Shown piece by piece: positions 29,668 to 41,362 of a stretch of DNA of 64,000 nt (positions within the stretch are counted from its first letter, which is position 1; each line of letters opens with the position of its first letter). A program made the translations under genes and the position numbers. Origin of the DNA: Bisporella sp. PMI_857. Lineage: Eukaryota; Ascomycota; Leotiomycetes; Helotiales; Helotiaceae. Where the stretch lies: assembly GCA_021307315.1 (NCBI GenBank), contig JAJSPD010000084.1, positions 62,001 to 126,000 of the forward strand, given 5' to 3'. The notes beneath the pieces are model-generated. The model made no database searches. It was not told the DNA's origin and saw nothing but the letters and a program-made list of their open reading frames with translations.

Positions 29668-29986
29668 TTTCACAAGTTGTAAAGTCTTTTTTTCTTTCTT
29701 TTCTTTGTTATTGATTAGTTTAAGGATGGTTTATATAGTCTGTTTTTGGTTACTTTTGTACGGTATTCTATGGCAATATAGCTTTAAATACATCTTTATT
29801 TGCCCCTGAAATCATCTCAATTCTATGCTTTTTCAACCTCTTTAATACGTAAGTTGATTTCTATTTTTACAAGTTAAATAGTAGTAATTGCGATTTGCGA
29901 TTTGCAATTTGATCAAATATCATTTTCTATTACCTCATTTTGCGTTTTAAGCGTATGGTAGTTATATCATGCGGTAGAATCCCAAT
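29668..29986. other. AT-rich spacer, no gene seen
   Basis: T-rich 3' flank of the orphan gene (runs of tttct near 29687-29710) leading into the convergent acetate kinase remnant. Confidence 0.4.
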
Positions 29987-30523
29987 TCACTCAATTATAT
30001 CTTTCTCCTCCGCACATATCCTCGCTATCTCAAACTGCTCATCCGTCGCGCACACCAACGTTTTATGCCTGCTCCCCTTTGCACTAATGGCCCAGACCAC
30101 GTCGGCACTTCCTTGCTTGTTATTCTCTCCCTCGTCCACTCCGAACCCCAAACAGCCCAGCTGCGCCGTGACGCGCGCACGTAGCAGCGCGCTCTGTTCG
30201 CCGATCCCGCCTGCGAAGACTAATGCATCGACCTCTCCACCTAGCGCTACATAGTAGCTTCCGACGTAGTCACATACCCTGTTTACGAAAATCTCAAAAA
30301 CCAGCTTCATCATCTTCCTCTCCTCATCCCCCTTCCCTTCCTCCTCCTCCTCCCCTGCCGCCGCGGCAATTGCCCCGAAATCCGTCGTACTCGCAAGCGC
30401 CTTCCACCCCGCTTCCCGATTCAGGATCTCCTCTGCGCGCGCGATATGCAGGTCGCCCGTCGATGACGGGGAGAGCTTGCCAACATTGACAGCGTAGTGG
30501 AAGAGGTGGAGGTCCGGGTGCAT
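29987..30523 (-). pseudogene. ackA: Acetate kinase, 5'-truncated
   Basis: 178 codons encode the C-terminal half of acetate kinase: NVGKLSPSSTGDLH, LNREAGWKALASTTDFGAIA, YVGSYYVALGG, and DALVFAGGIGEQSALLR, with a Glu-rich insert after DFGAIA. Complete enzymes have about 400 residues and carry the N-terminal nucleotide and acetate-binding residues missing here. An in-frame TAA lies 7 codons before the ATG, and no remaining exon was found upstream. In fungi the enzyme interconverts acetate and acetyl phosphate with phosphoketolase. Here it is most likely a truncated remnant. Confidence 0.82.
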
Positions 30524-30973
30524 TGGCAGATCACAGCCTAATTACAGTGGCTACGAGACTATCAAGTAAGCGAGATAGGTCTTATTCAATAATGTGAAAG
30601 TGGAATTATTACTTCTGTATAAATAAAGCCCCCTAACGATTGCATGAGCAGGCCCCAAAAAAGCTACATTATCTCAAAGAACCCATGCCCCGAATGAAGC
30701 TATCACCCACTAGCCACCCTCTCGCTTGAGTGTTGCATTCGACTACTAGCTCGACTAGTAACTTATAGACATTGAATTAGTCAGCGCTAAATACTATATA
30801 TAGCAAACAATAAAGATTACTTGTATAGTGGTGCTACTTCCCCCCACGAATTATAGCGAGCGGATCATTTGTAACACACGGATAGCCCAGGTATGGTGTT
30901 TTTTAAGGAGTTCAAAAGACACTCTCGCAGGTACGGTTATAGGATAGTAAGTTTAATGTAAAGACGTAGTGTA
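30524..30973. other. Intergenic, nothing recognised
   Basis: 450 bp between the acetate kinase remnant and the centrin-like gene. No coding or structural feature supported. Confidence 0.4.
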
Positions 30974-31559
30974 TTAATACATTTGTTTCATATATGCAAA
31001 AAAATCGCTCTCTATGATTTATTAGCAGTTCTATTAGCTACTTTGTCTAATGTGATGCAACCGGAAAGTACTTACGAGTGACAACCCCATCACCGTCCAT
31101 ATCCAATTCTTTCATGATAGCATCCAGTTCTTCTGTTGAATGTGCTCGCCCAGTAATCCCCATTACAGAGCGTAGGTCATTAATACTAATAACGTTATCT
31201 TTGTCTCTGTCGAAGGCTATAAATATAAGGCGTATCTCCCGATCTGTTGCTTCCTCACTTAATTTTGGAGCAAGAGCTGACACGAAATCTGTGTTAAACA
31301 GCTTTATTATTTGATATGTTTTCCGAAGATACGGAAAGTGAAAAATAGGCTTACCCCTCAAAATTAATAGTGCCCGTATCATGTGTGTCAATCCTCTGAA
31401 TGCAAATCTGGATTTCGTTGTCTGTGGGCCTCAACCCTAAGGCTTGCAAGGCACCTTTTAATACTCTAGAGGATAGTTCATCTATATTGTTTAGTAGCAA
31501 TTAAGCGCGAATTCCAAAAAAATATATATTTAAAAAAAATCTTCTTACCATCTTTGTCT
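30974..31559 (-). pseudogene. Centrin/Cdc31-like EF-hand gene, multi-exon, with a frame problem
   Basis: Exons deduced on the minus strand: one ending at 31549 (...DKD), 31481-31355 (ELSSRVLKGALQALGLRPTD... TINFE), 31288-31076 (FVSALAPKLSEEATDREI, then EF-hands FDRDKDNVISINDLRSVM and LDMDGDGVV), and 31011-30974 (SDFFAYMKQMY stop). Introns are 67, 66 and 64 bp with good borders. Centrins are calcium-binding proteins of spindle pole bodies and mRNA export complexes. At the second junction the donor context is gaggggtaag: one G too many for the frame. The 5' exons encoding the first EF-hand were not resolved. I call it a probable pseudogene or a gene with an assembly error. Confidence 0.6.
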
Positions 31560-32745
31560 CTACTCTATTATTAGGTATTTATTAGTCCGACTATTCGAAG
31601 CCCCTCGCATGTAGTTGAGAGCACTAACTAATGTGCAGAAAGCCCGACGCAGGGTTCTTTGGACCGAGCTGGGACGCAGAGTCTGATCTGACTGGCTCGT
31701 CGCCATTCTGGTATTATGGCTGCTTGTATGTCTTATGCTTAAATCATTGATTAATCTATTGCGTTGTCTTCATTTATACGTTGTTTACTAATAGCAAGAT
31801 TGGATTCTACTTCTCGTCGGATATTATTGCCTTGTAGGAATCTTATAGTAATATAAGGTATAATCTTTTCTGTTCAAGAGTTTTACGCAGGGTCCGATTT
31901 GCACCGACCCGCAATATACGACTGTCGTACAAGTCAATGACGTAACAAGACGGGCGAAGCATTACGTAGTCTAGTAATGTTAGCCGAGAGCCCAATAATA
32001 ATCAACGTCTAATGTCAGTCTTGAAGGCGAATCAGATGTTTATCATAATCATGTTATGAACCATATGGACCATATGAACGCTGGGCAGCTGTAGCCTGAG
32101 GCTTGACACACAAAGGCACAGAGAACAGAAAGCGGAGATCATGATATATAATGTCGCGTTGATGAATCGAGGGGGCCTTTGGAGAATAAGAATACCTATC
32201 ACACAGCGAGAGCGAATTTTTTTTTTAATTAAGCTACGTAAGTCACATCCACAACCTCCTTTTCGCCAGTTGAGAAGCCTGAGCTTTGCGCATGGGTTCG
32301 GGTCGGTTCACCTGGACCATAGTAGTACGGGACCATAGTAGTAAAGGAGGCCAATGCTTTGCTGATAAAATAAGCGCTGTGGTTATAGTTGATCTCCCAA
32401 ACGGGCGTTTAAGAGATCACTCTCTACTGCAAAAGAGGATTTGACTGACTTGTTTAACTTTTTACTTCTCTACTGGCGATCTGTAAGCGGGCCCGTTGAC
32501 TTATGGTTGAATTGAGAACGATTGCGGCGCCAAGATGCAAGGCTCCAATGTGGCCTCAAAGAAAGGCTACACATACCCTCTATAATTCTAACGCTTAGCT
32601 CATCGAGGCTTGATAGTGCACAGTACAGTTTTGTGGCTTTCCACCCTTCTCCATAACGGGATAAGGTCGGTGACTTGGCTATTGATTTGTGGAGATAACT
32701 GACAGCTAAGAGTTCCCGCCCTGAAAAAGACCTTTATCAAGCAAA
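31560..32745. other. Intergenic, possible remains of centrin 5' exons, otherwise nothing
   Basis: About 1.2 kb. The first part may contain unrecognised upstream exons of the centrin-like gene. No other reading frame or repeat could be supported. Confidence 0.35.
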
Positions 32746-33042
32746 TCAAGACACTGATCCACCCTGCCTCCCATCCTCACTCGCCTTCTCACTGCCAGGC
32801 TCAAAGGAGCCGCTTGAGGCTTTCCCGCCTTTGCTTGCAATCTCCTGGACGTCCTCCTTCGGTCTGTTGGCAAAATTCCCGGGATTCATGTTGCCAGTGA
32901 ATGAAGTCGTTTCGGTGGTGTCACCGGAGCCACCAGAGTTTCCAGCGCCACGTGATTTACCCCCTTTACTTGCAATCTCTTGCAATTCCTCCCTCGGTCT
33001 GTTGGCAAAATTGCCGGGATTTGTGTTTCCTGTTGAAGACAT
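32746..33042 (-). CDS. Con-10-like conidiation/stress protein (KGG repeats)
   Basis: 98 residues from the ATG at 33042. Two copies of the con-10/GsiB-type motif are visible: NPGNFANRPREELQEIASKG and NPGNFANRPKEDVQEIASKG, linked by a Gly/Ser/Thr-rich spacer and followed by a polar tail. The family consists of small hydrophilic proteins that accumulate during conidiation, light exposure and desiccation in ascomycetes. An upstream in-frame ATG at 33159 would add a hydrophobic, atypical leader and is less likely. The copy appears intact. Confidence 0.92.
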   Translation of the reverse strand: MSSTGNTNPGNFANRPREELQEIASKGGKSRGAGNSGGSGDTTETTSFTGNMNPGNFANRPKEDVQEIASKGGKASSGSFEPGSEKASEDGRQGGSVS

Positions 33043-34035
33043 GGCAAGATGTTGGAATTGAAGGGAGGTTGGATGAAAATTGGTGAAGTGAGGCCGCTCT
33101 TGTAGGTAGAATTGACTCTGAAGCATAAAATTTAGGCTGTAGTTCGATTTTATAGACATCGTTGCTGAGAGTAACCCTATTTTCTACTCAAATGACATTC
33201 CTGTTGATGATGACGATAATGACGACATGGCTAATAATTACAGGAGTATTAACCTTGTATGTAACTGAGAGTTTAACAGTCACTCGGCTGACATCAAAAC
33301 AAACTCTAAATATGTGAGGTCACTGTGTATGTGACGACAAGCCATTTTGCAATTACATCAAGAGCATTTCGCCCAACTTTGAAATTTCCTTTTTTGCTTC
33401 ACACTCGTGCACGCCCCTTTAAAAGTTAGCTCATGTCCGACTACTTGCATTGACTTTTTAATGATGCAAGAAAAGAAACGCCCATACTCCTTCTCTATAC
33501 TTACAAATGTCATTCCCTAGAAGAAAGAGGTAGTTACGCGAACTACCATAGGATACGAACAAAGTCTTCTTTCCCCACAGTCCCCACAGCGGCAACGCCC
33601 CGGGAAGAAGGCGATTGGTACCCTGAGGAGGCACATAACAGCTCTACGTAAGTCGATCGAGACTGGAGTTCAATTCTTATGACCATGACGTCACATGTTT
33701 CTGAATCAACAAAGCCTTTACTATGCCTTGCGTCACGACCCTCGTCGTGCTGTTAGAGAAATAACATTATTCTCATGTATTCTTAGCTTCGATCTTGTTT
33801 CGAGTATAAGATCGAAGCCAATGACGGTGAGATAGCCTATCTATAGTTCAACTTGAGATAACGCAAAAGGAGAATTATCTTCAATATGTCACGGTTAGCA
33901 AATCAGCATACTGGGATGATTAGTACGCAGCAAGCTTAATATTAAAACCGTACAGAAAGTCTCAACGCCACAGCACGATAAATGATCATATATTGTGAAA
34001 CTCAGCACTAGACCCCTGGAATCCTCGAAGCCTGA
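33043..34035. other. Intergenic between con-10-like and CHZ-like genes
   Basis: About 1 kb. It should contain the con-10-like promoter and perhaps an unseen first exon of the CHZ-like gene; an ATG at 33886 opens a 17-codon frame but I could not join it in frame. Confidence 0.35.
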
Positions 34036-34498
34036 ATATATATCATTCCACTCAACGCAAACTCTGAGTTCAATAATCGGAATACCGAGACCGATGACGT
34101 TGTTCAAGGGGATAACATCGTAGATGACTCCTACGCTATCGGCGGTAATGAACCTGTTGTGGTTATGAAAGACGAGGAACCAGTCGAGCAGCCCAACAAT
34201 AGACACAACCCGGACTCGGACGAAGCTCTTGGTAAGTATCCTGTATCGTTACGTACATCAGCCATCTGCCCTTCCCATCTTTGCTATCAAAGCAAGGCTA
34301 TACGACAAGAGTTCCTTGCTAATCGTAATATTGTCAACAGAACAAGACGAAAGAGAGGCCATTGACAAATTGAAAATTTTGAAGGTTGATCGGACTCGTC
34401 ACGCCAAACCGATTGGTACTTATCAGGAGCCGAGTGATGAACAAGGCTTGCCGAAGACGGTACTTGATGACACATATGGGATGGCTTCTACACGTTGA
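34036..34498 (+). CDS. Small acidic protein with CHZ-like histone-chaperone motif, 5' end unresolved
   Basis: Exon 34036-34231 (open from just after a TGA) and exon 34341-34498 join across a 109-bp gtaagt...caacag intron. The product is highly acidic and repetitive in style: DDVVQGDNIVDDSYAIGG, then EDEEPVEQ-like blocks, then DEREAIDKLKIL, DRTRHAKPIGTYQEP and EQGLP near the end. The AIDxxxI...RTRxxKxxGxYxEPGDEEGLP-like arrangement recalls small fungal proteins with a CHZ (H2A.Z chaperone) motif. The assignment is from memory of that pattern and is tentative. No start codon could be fixed. Confidence 0.45.
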
Positions 34499-35041
34499 GT
34501 AGTCCCTGGACAGGAAGGCGTCGAAGCACAGATCGTTCGAGGGGACCTATGCAATCTTGAATGAGAAATGGAAAGAAACCTAATGAGCAGCGAACGTAAC
34601 ATTTGTAACGGTTCTTCGGTTGCGGTATCAGTATGGTCTATTTTGTGTATCTATTAGTTGTCCAGCCTTGTGGGTGCTCAATAGTTTCAATCTTTGCATT
34701 ATTCCGCTTCATCTCAACGATCCCAAAAGTTTGAACATTTCTTGGCCCGTTTATGCCTATTTATTCAAAAATGCGTAACCAAGCTTTATCGTCTGATTTG
34801 TCTGCTCTGCGGCGCCATTTGTACTAATTACAGTAAAACTTATAAGAGCCAAACGTGTGGGCTAAAATAAAGGCTCATAAGACCGCTGGAGCCGAGCCAT
34901 AGTAAGGAAAAATGAGCAATGAGGCAACTATCTAGGTCCGGTGCTTTAAAATTTGATTGTGCACTGTGTTATTGTTTTCCCTTTACGATATACACGTCCT
35001 TCCCACCAATATTCGCGTTTTGATCCGTATTGTGAACCCTA
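34499..35041. other. Intergenic between convergent genes
   Basis: 540 bp holding the 3' flanks of the CHZ-like and the dehydrogenase genes. Nothing further seen. Confidence 0.4.
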
Positions 35042-36464
35042 TCAAAAGAGAGCACTGAGTTCTTGGACTGGCAAAGAGCCCTGCCTCTTTGGTAATCCCG
35101 CCTTGATATAGATAGCATCAATTGTCTCCATCTGCGCAATGCTGCTCTCTGGTGTAATCCAATGGACTGGCTCAATCCCTTGCAACTTGTCAATAAACGC
35201 CTCAAGTTGGTACCTAATCTATATGTCAGTTTCAATAGGTTTAATAGCCCAACTAAAGGTTGAGTGTCAAACCGGTATGTGCTCCAGTACGGCTCTGATC
35301 GGGTACCCCACTTGGGACCAAAGTTATAGTGCTTCTGCGAGTGCTTAGCACCTGTGGTCTTCTCTGTGACCTCGATGTAGTGGTACAGATGAGGCATCAT
35401 GAAGCTAAAAAAGGTTAGAAATACTGCCACTCGGTGAAAAGTTGCCGTCACGTACTTGTAATAGTAGATCATAGCCCTCTCCAGTTCAATTTTTATTGAC
35501 GGCGCGTCTGCCAAACGAGGAATAATGTGCCCAATGTTTCCCAAATTCATGTCGGTGAAGACGTCTGCAATGACCGTCTTCCCATGGGACGCAAAGTTTA
35601 GCGTAGCCTCAATCGACTCGTCTACTCTCTTGTCTTTCTTCATCGGCCGCGCTTTGGCAGTTATAACTTCATTTGACTCGCCAGCATCCAAAAAGTAGCG
35701 TGTCGCGGAAACTACATAAGTCATATCCATCAAGCTTCCACCAGCGAGGTCAAATTGCCACCGTATATCCGAAGACGGAATTGAGCCAGTGGGAGTGGTC
35801 ATTCGCGCATATGTCGAAATAACTTTTCCATATTTGCCAGAGCTAATCAAAGCCTGCACAACATGGGCCGCAGGATGGAACTGCCAGTGAAATGCCTCCA
35901 TGGCGACTTTGTTGTGCTTCTTCGCGCATTCAAAAATGAGCCGCGTCTCCTCCGCATTAGCCGATACTGGCTTCTCGATGAGGACATGCTTGCCCGCTAC
36001 CATCGACTTGATGGCCCATTCTATCAGCGGGTACCATGTTAGTCACCGGCCATTTGGTGAGACGTATGTATGCAGCGTAAGGTCATACCAGCGTGAATGG
36101 CGTTCGGCCCCGAGATATAGACCGCATCGATTTCTTTGTCTGCTAGCAGCTCCTCGTATGAACCGTACGCTTTCTCAATCGAGTATTTCTTTGAGAACTT
36201 TTGTGCAGTAGACAGGTCTCGGGATCCGACGGCGGTGATTTTAGCGCCTGTGTGTGTTTCGACGGGATGAATAACCGCTGCAGGATCGATCATAGCAGTA
36301 GACAAGATGCCCAGTTTGATGGCATCTTGTTTTTTTGGCTGCTTAGATAGAGCCCGAGAATACAGGTATTGTTGGACAAAAGTCGACACCTGGAAAATAA
36401 TGGCTTAGAGATGGCACTCCAAATATCCCAGAATTGGAGGCCTTACCTGCAACACCATAGCCAT
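35042..36464 (-). CDS. Gfo/Idh/MocA-family NAD(P) dehydrogenase (dihydrodiol/xylose dehydrogenase-like)
   Basis: Four exons: 36464-36447 (six codons), 36389-36089, 36020-35273 and 35213-35042. Introns are 57, 68 and 59 bp, total 1239 bp, 412 residues. The N-terminal Rossmann fold shows KLGILSTAMIDP and GSRDLSTAQKF. The AGKHVLIEKPVSANAEE block contains the conserved EKP lysine of the family. FHWQFHPAAH and GGSLMDMTYVVSATRYF lie in the C-terminal substrate domain. The splice of the last exon restores YQLEAFIDKLQGIEPVHW and SSIAQMETIDAIY, the usual family ending. It probably oxidises a sugar or trans-dihydrodiol with NADP; exact substrate unknown. It appears intact. Confidence 0.88.
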
Positions 36465-37204
36465 CTTGCAGGATTTTGTTGACAGTCGCTTGGTGGTGTT
36501 GGGATCTACTTGGTGAACCGACTGAGTTCAACTGATCAAATCTGAAAGCTGCAAAGGCTCATTGTATCGAGTGTTTGGGTTATAGTCTGTGATGATGTTG
36601 ACGTCACCATGATAAGGTTTTGCTGATTCTGCTGTTTGTAATGTTGTGGATATTTTGCTTTAGGATGCACTATCCACCCGGCCGCATAACACATTGTCTG
36701 ACGCAACTCACGACATCGTTTCTCTTCTTCGCAGCGCTGCAAACCCAATGAAACTTCAGTCAAGAAGCATTAAGAAGCATTGGGTAGCATCGTTGGGGTG
36801 TCGGTAAGGCATTGGGGATGATGTCATCAACGAAGAGCTGGGAGTTCCTTATGCGACTCCTTCAGATCATGGATAGCGCAAGAAGTGGCGTCAGACATGA
36901 TTTGGTACACCTTCCGTACATTACCCAGCATATAGTTATTGATGTAATCTTGTAAAAAGAAGTGTTTGATGTCACATGGCAACTGCAGTTGCTGATGAAA
37001 GGGGTAATACGGAATACCGTCATTCTGTTTAGAGTTCGCAATGACAACGTCATTGGGCAAGTAGAAATCTCAATTTAAAAAGACTTTAAGCTCAATATTA
37101 AGAGTAAATCAATTAGCTCTCCCTATATCCCACAGCTGTTTACCCAGACCAATTGTAAATTTTTTGTTTCACAACTCTTGTCATTTCCGCAAAACCCCAT
37201 CAAC
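36465..37204. other. Divergent promoter region between dehydrogenase and SDR genes
   Basis: 740 bp between two genes transcribed away from each other. No additional coding sequence is supported. Confidence 0.45.
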
Positions 37205-38134
37205 ATGAGCAACCTATCCAACAAAGATATCATCAGTAACGCCCTTTTTAACCTCAAGGGACGGGTTGCTCTTGTTACTGGTGAGTGCAGGCCTTAGTCT
37301 TCCGGACACGATCTAACTCTATTAGGCGGTGGGTCTGGGATCGGATTGATGATCACCCAAGCTCTCGCTGTCAACGGCGCCAAAGTCTACATCGTTGGCA
37401 GGACGGGAGAGAAGCTCGAGACTGTAGCAAATCAATACAACGGCGATGATGTTGATGGCGAAATTATCCCACTTCAAGGCGACGTCAGCAAGAAGGAAGA
37501 TATCGGCCGTCTCTATGACGAAATTTCTAAACGCGAGAAGTGCCTTTGCATTCTTGTTAACAATGCTGGTACCTTGGGTTCCACTTTTCAGCAGGAGGCT
37601 CAATCTCCAGAAGAAGCGAGAAAGAATCTATTCGAGTCGGACGACGCCAATTTTGAAGAATGGGAGAAGATTTACCGTACAAACGTTGCACAAATCTACT
37701 TCACAACCACCGCATTTTTGCCTTTATTGGCCCACTCCACGGAACAGCACAAGGATTATTCGGGCACTGTCATCAACATTGCTTCCGTCTCTGGTCTCCT
37801 CAAGGACTCCCAGCATCATCCTGCTTACAATGCCAGCAAAGCTGCTGCAATCTACTTGAGTCGCACGCTTGCCAATATTGTTGCTCAGAACCGCTTTAAG
37901 ATTCGCATAAATTCTATTTCCCCCGGCGTATTCCCAAGCGAGATGACCACAGGAGGCAGTGGTCAGGACCAAAAGAGCCACATCCCAAAGGAGAAGTACG
38001 ACAAGGTTCCAGCTCGCCGACCTGGCAATGAAGAGGACATTGCTCGCGCCGTGATTCACCTTGTGGTAAACCAGTATATCAATGGACATAACGAGCTCGT
38101 CGATGGAGGATACAGCCTCATTGAAGGGTATTGA
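37205..38134 (+). CDS. Short-chain dehydrogenase/reductase
   Basis: Exons 37205-37280 and 37326-38134 (45-bp intron gtgagt...attag) give 294 residues. The splice creates VALVTGGGSGIGLMI, the NAD(P)-binding TGxxxGxG motif. Further hallmarks are LVNNAGTLGS (NNAG), the serine in INIASVSG and the catalytic YNASKAA, then INSISPGVFPSEMT and the C-terminal VDGGYSLIEGY. This is a classical SDR close in style to gluconate/ketoreductase-like fungal members; the substrate cannot be told. It is divergent from the Gfo/Idh/MocA gene, so the two could be coexpressed from the shared intergenic region. Confidence 0.93.
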
Positions 38135-38658
38135 TTGAGGTGGCTAATGAAATTTTGACGAGGTATTTTGTTGCTATGACCGTTGGGAACTGTGTTTGGC
38201 ATAAACAGGAAGAAATAGGAATAACAAGTCAAATCAATCTCAACCCTAGAAGTGATTTGGCATTCAGGAGAGGAGATGAAATATGTTGAATGTATTTACG
38301 TAATCCTGTAAAATCTAGCCTCTGCACTCACTGCCGACTTGCCTGTCATGCTTCAGCGTCAAAGCACACTATAGTTCCAAACACCAGTTAGTCTTTTCTT
38401 AAGGGTCTGGCCTTTGATACGCCTATATTACCAATACAAATCGTTTACAATAATGCACACGAAACAGATTCACATTTGATGTATCAGCAGCTTATATTGG
38501 TGGAGATAGGCACCTGCTATTTGATTGCTAAAATTCTCAAGTTACAGGTTTTGACCTCTCCAATAAAAATCTGCACCAACAGTGACCTTCGCTACTCGCC
38601 AAAAGGGAATTCGCTCAGCAGCTATCATCCACCTTCGTCGACAAGCCAAGCGAAGTGT
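38135..38658. other. Intergenic between convergent genes
   Basis: About 520 bp, no supported feature. Confidence 0.4.
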
Positions 38659-39442
38659 TTACTTAGTGCTTGGATTAGGACTGACTGTCTCATCTGGAAA
38701 CTTCCTGAATATATCCCCTAAGTGATCAATTGGCGCCGTCATCAATCCTATAACAGTCTCAAATGGTGGTTTGTTTGGGGCATGCGGATGACTGCGGCTA
38801 GGAACAAAGGCTTTCGTGCGGCCAAAGGATTTAGCTATCGACTCACTCTCATCTTTTTGGAGCGCGCTTTCAAGTGCTGGAATGTCGTTATTCTCCTCTT
38901 CTTTGATATGCTGATTCAGGTCCTTCATGAGAGCCTCGAGGGTTGGTATAAATTCGGGGTGCTCTGGCTTCAACTTCTGAAAATTGTATAAAGCGTCCTT
39001 GACCTGTGGGCCGTTAGTCTTGATGCCAGTTTTGCAGTGATGGACGCAGACGTACCGATTGATGTTCATCACGATCCTTGTCGGCCATAGCTTGTCCTTT
39101 GGCACCGAGATGCTTTGCGAAGGCGGGATAAACTATCAGCTCTTCTCCAATCGAGTGACGAGCTAGCTCCCAAGTAAACTGATTTTGCCAGCGGGTCTTC
39201 GAGTCATTATCCGTTGCCGTGCGGATATTTTCAGCATACTCCTTGATCTCTTGATGGTCCTTCTTAATTGCATCTGAAATGGTAGACATGGCGGCGCACG
39301 ATCTAAAGGTATTGTGCTTGAAAATATGGATTGCTGAGCGTTTAGAAAGACGGACTGCTTCGGTCAGGAAAGGCATTGGATTCAGTGGGTGAGAGTATAG
39401 CTGGACAGTTGGATAGAATGGCTTCCATATATGGCAGCGCAT
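38659..39442 (-). CDS. Hemerythrin (HHE cation-binding) domain protein
   Basis: Exons 39442-39056 and 39003-38659 around a 52-bp gtacgt...cacag intron give 243 residues. The domain begins at STISDAIKKDHQEI (first iron-ligand His). It continues with ELARHSIGEELIVYP (H and E), DEHQSVKDALYNF, restored by the splice (HxxxD/E), and DLNQHIKEEENNDIPALE (H and E): the two HHE repeats of a four-helix bundle. The first 50 residues are basic and Ser-rich and could be a mitochondrial presequence; internal ATGs at 39376 and 39289 are alternative starts. Such fungal proteins bind a di-iron centre and relate to oxygen or nitrosative stress; role here unproven. Confidence 0.9.
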
Positions 39443-40539
39443 CCGGAGCTATGTCATGCAATCCCGCCTCAGCTTGTGAATGTTAATACTCGGAATATTA
39501 TTTGAAATTAACCATTTCTCATTGGCAAAGAGCTTAATGCGGGGCTCAGTGACAAGAGGGTTTTGAGAGTATGGGAATTCCAAATTCGATGTCGTCGCAC
39601 CTCTTACGCCTTTCCTGAGCTGACTCATCTAACGTCGATCCCACCAGTTCCTTCAGACTGCAAATCGTCTTGTAACACATGACAAGACCCAAGAGTGGTA
39701 CCAAGAATCTCCCGGCTCTCCCTTGACTTAATGACCTCACCCACCGTTTCCGCAGCACATCTTTGATGACATCACTCAATCCTCCCAACCCTTTCCTAAC
39801 AAAACATCACTTTCTCACCCCAGTGCTATTTCAACGGACCATTAGCTCCGCGTCCATAAATCTTGTGATATGCTTCTCCAAATGCCCTCATTGATGAATA
39901 CATAGCCTGCTGTGCCAGCCCTAGAGTACTATGATGTAACCTGGCCGAGGAACTAGAAATGTCCCAACCCTCAATACGGCTGAAATTAATTCTGCAGTGG
40001 CACTTGGACGCAGAGAAGTAATTGTGTTCTAACCTCTCATTCATTTCTCATTGCCATCCTTCTTTGAAAATGGCCATGTATACTCTTACACATTCCTTCT
40101 AATCACTCAAAGCGCTGACAATCCTCTAGTACACTGCTCGATTCCAACCTGCGAAACTGGCTCGCGCTCGAACGGATGCAACTGCATGTCAGGCGGCTCC
40201 ATAGCTTAGATAAGCACATCGTTCCTCTTTTCCTTCTGCGTGATTAGCCCTAGGTCGTTGCTTTCTGTATTCAAAAGTTATAGAAGACATTTAATACTGT
40301 CGAAATGTTGCCACCTTGTTACACCTAATTCGACGATGAATGGAGCAACTTAGAAGAAAATGATAACTAGTTATCGTGTCTTGACATATGAGTCCATTGC
40401 GAACGCTTCCGAATAATGTCTCTACTAATTATACGCCGCCTATTTCTAATCATGATCACCGGAACATAGCGCTTCGTGGATGACGGAGTTGCTTGCATGA
40501 TGACCTCGATCACGAATACAAGGCTGACATTCTTTGTTA
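39443..40539. other. Intergenic, with a possible small-protein exon at 39826-39945
   Basis: Most of this 1.1 kb shows nothing. On the minus strand 39826-39925 reads GLAQQAMYSSMRAFGEAYHK and then IYGRGANGPL before a stop, preceded by an acceptor-like ctctag. It looks like the last exon of a small conserved protein, but I could not find its other exons or name it. Confidence 0.3.
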
Positions 40540-41362
40540 TTACATATCCTTCTCAATCCCATTTATCCTATTCGCATTCCACTGCTGTGTCCGAGTAACC
40601 CAGAATAAGAGCAAAGATCCGATGACACAAACCATGGTAGCCGATATTTGCCATAGATAAAGAATAGTCGCGCCGCTAGGCCAAAAGAACTTTACAAACT
40701 CGTTTGTCTGATACAAGTCCTCCTGAGAGAACACGTAATAGTTCCCGTTATGTGGGCTTTGATAAAGGCGTAATTTCGTGGTTAGGTGAACATTCGATTT
40801 ATAGAAAGGGAGAAAAAAAGGACAAAACACTTGTTGAATCTCCACATAGAGAACCCGAAGGCTTTCGTCAAATACTGAGAATGTAAAACTGTGTCAGCCA
40901 TATGGAAATCCAAAGTTGGAGAGCTGGGCAGTACCAATGCTTTGGACTTCTAGGACAATTTTAGGAGACAAAATTCTGTACCAGCGATATATTATCCAGA
41001 TCACCCATCGAGAATTAATATCTCCCAAAAATGGAACATGATTCCGAGAGAACCTCGGGATCCGACAAAACGGATGTGTGAAACTGGAATCTGGAAGAAA
41101 GTAGCTTTCGAGGGTCTGTTTTTGTTCCGCTGGTGATCCCTCCGTGAGACTCTTTATCACGTGTGATATTTGACATCCTGAATTCCTTGGGTTAGTTACT
41201 GTCTAGACACTCTGGTTTGAAACAAGTCAAAGGTTCTGATGCAGCGGACTTGGCTACGGCATATGAAATGAGTTAGGCAAATTTTGCAGCAATAGCGACA
41301 AAATTATGGATATATCTTGTAGAGGTGGGTATGATTCTCTACTACTTACTTGGATGATCCAT
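40540..41362 (-). CDS. SigF-like NTF2-like domain protein with C-terminal membrane helix
   Basis: Exons 41362-41350 (13 bp), 41177-40935 and 40874-40540 give 591 bp, 196 residues; introns are 172 and 60 bp. The product has EQKQTLESYFLPDSSFTHPF (NTF2-like fold start), SRWVIWIIYRWYRILSPKI, FDESLRVLYVEIQQVF and LPFYKSNVHLTTKLRL. A QEDLYQTNEFVKFFWPSGAT segment then precedes one hydrophobic helix (about residues 160-180) and a short polar tail. This order is characteristic of an ascomycete family annotated as SigF-like NTF2-like. The function is unknown; it is probably membrane-anchored. The tiny first exon is supported by phase and by restoring the usual HVI...LTEGSP start. Confidence 0.85.

Noticed and set aside
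31078..31314. Plus-strand Ser/Ile-rich frame
   Set aside because: Antisense to the EF-hand exons.
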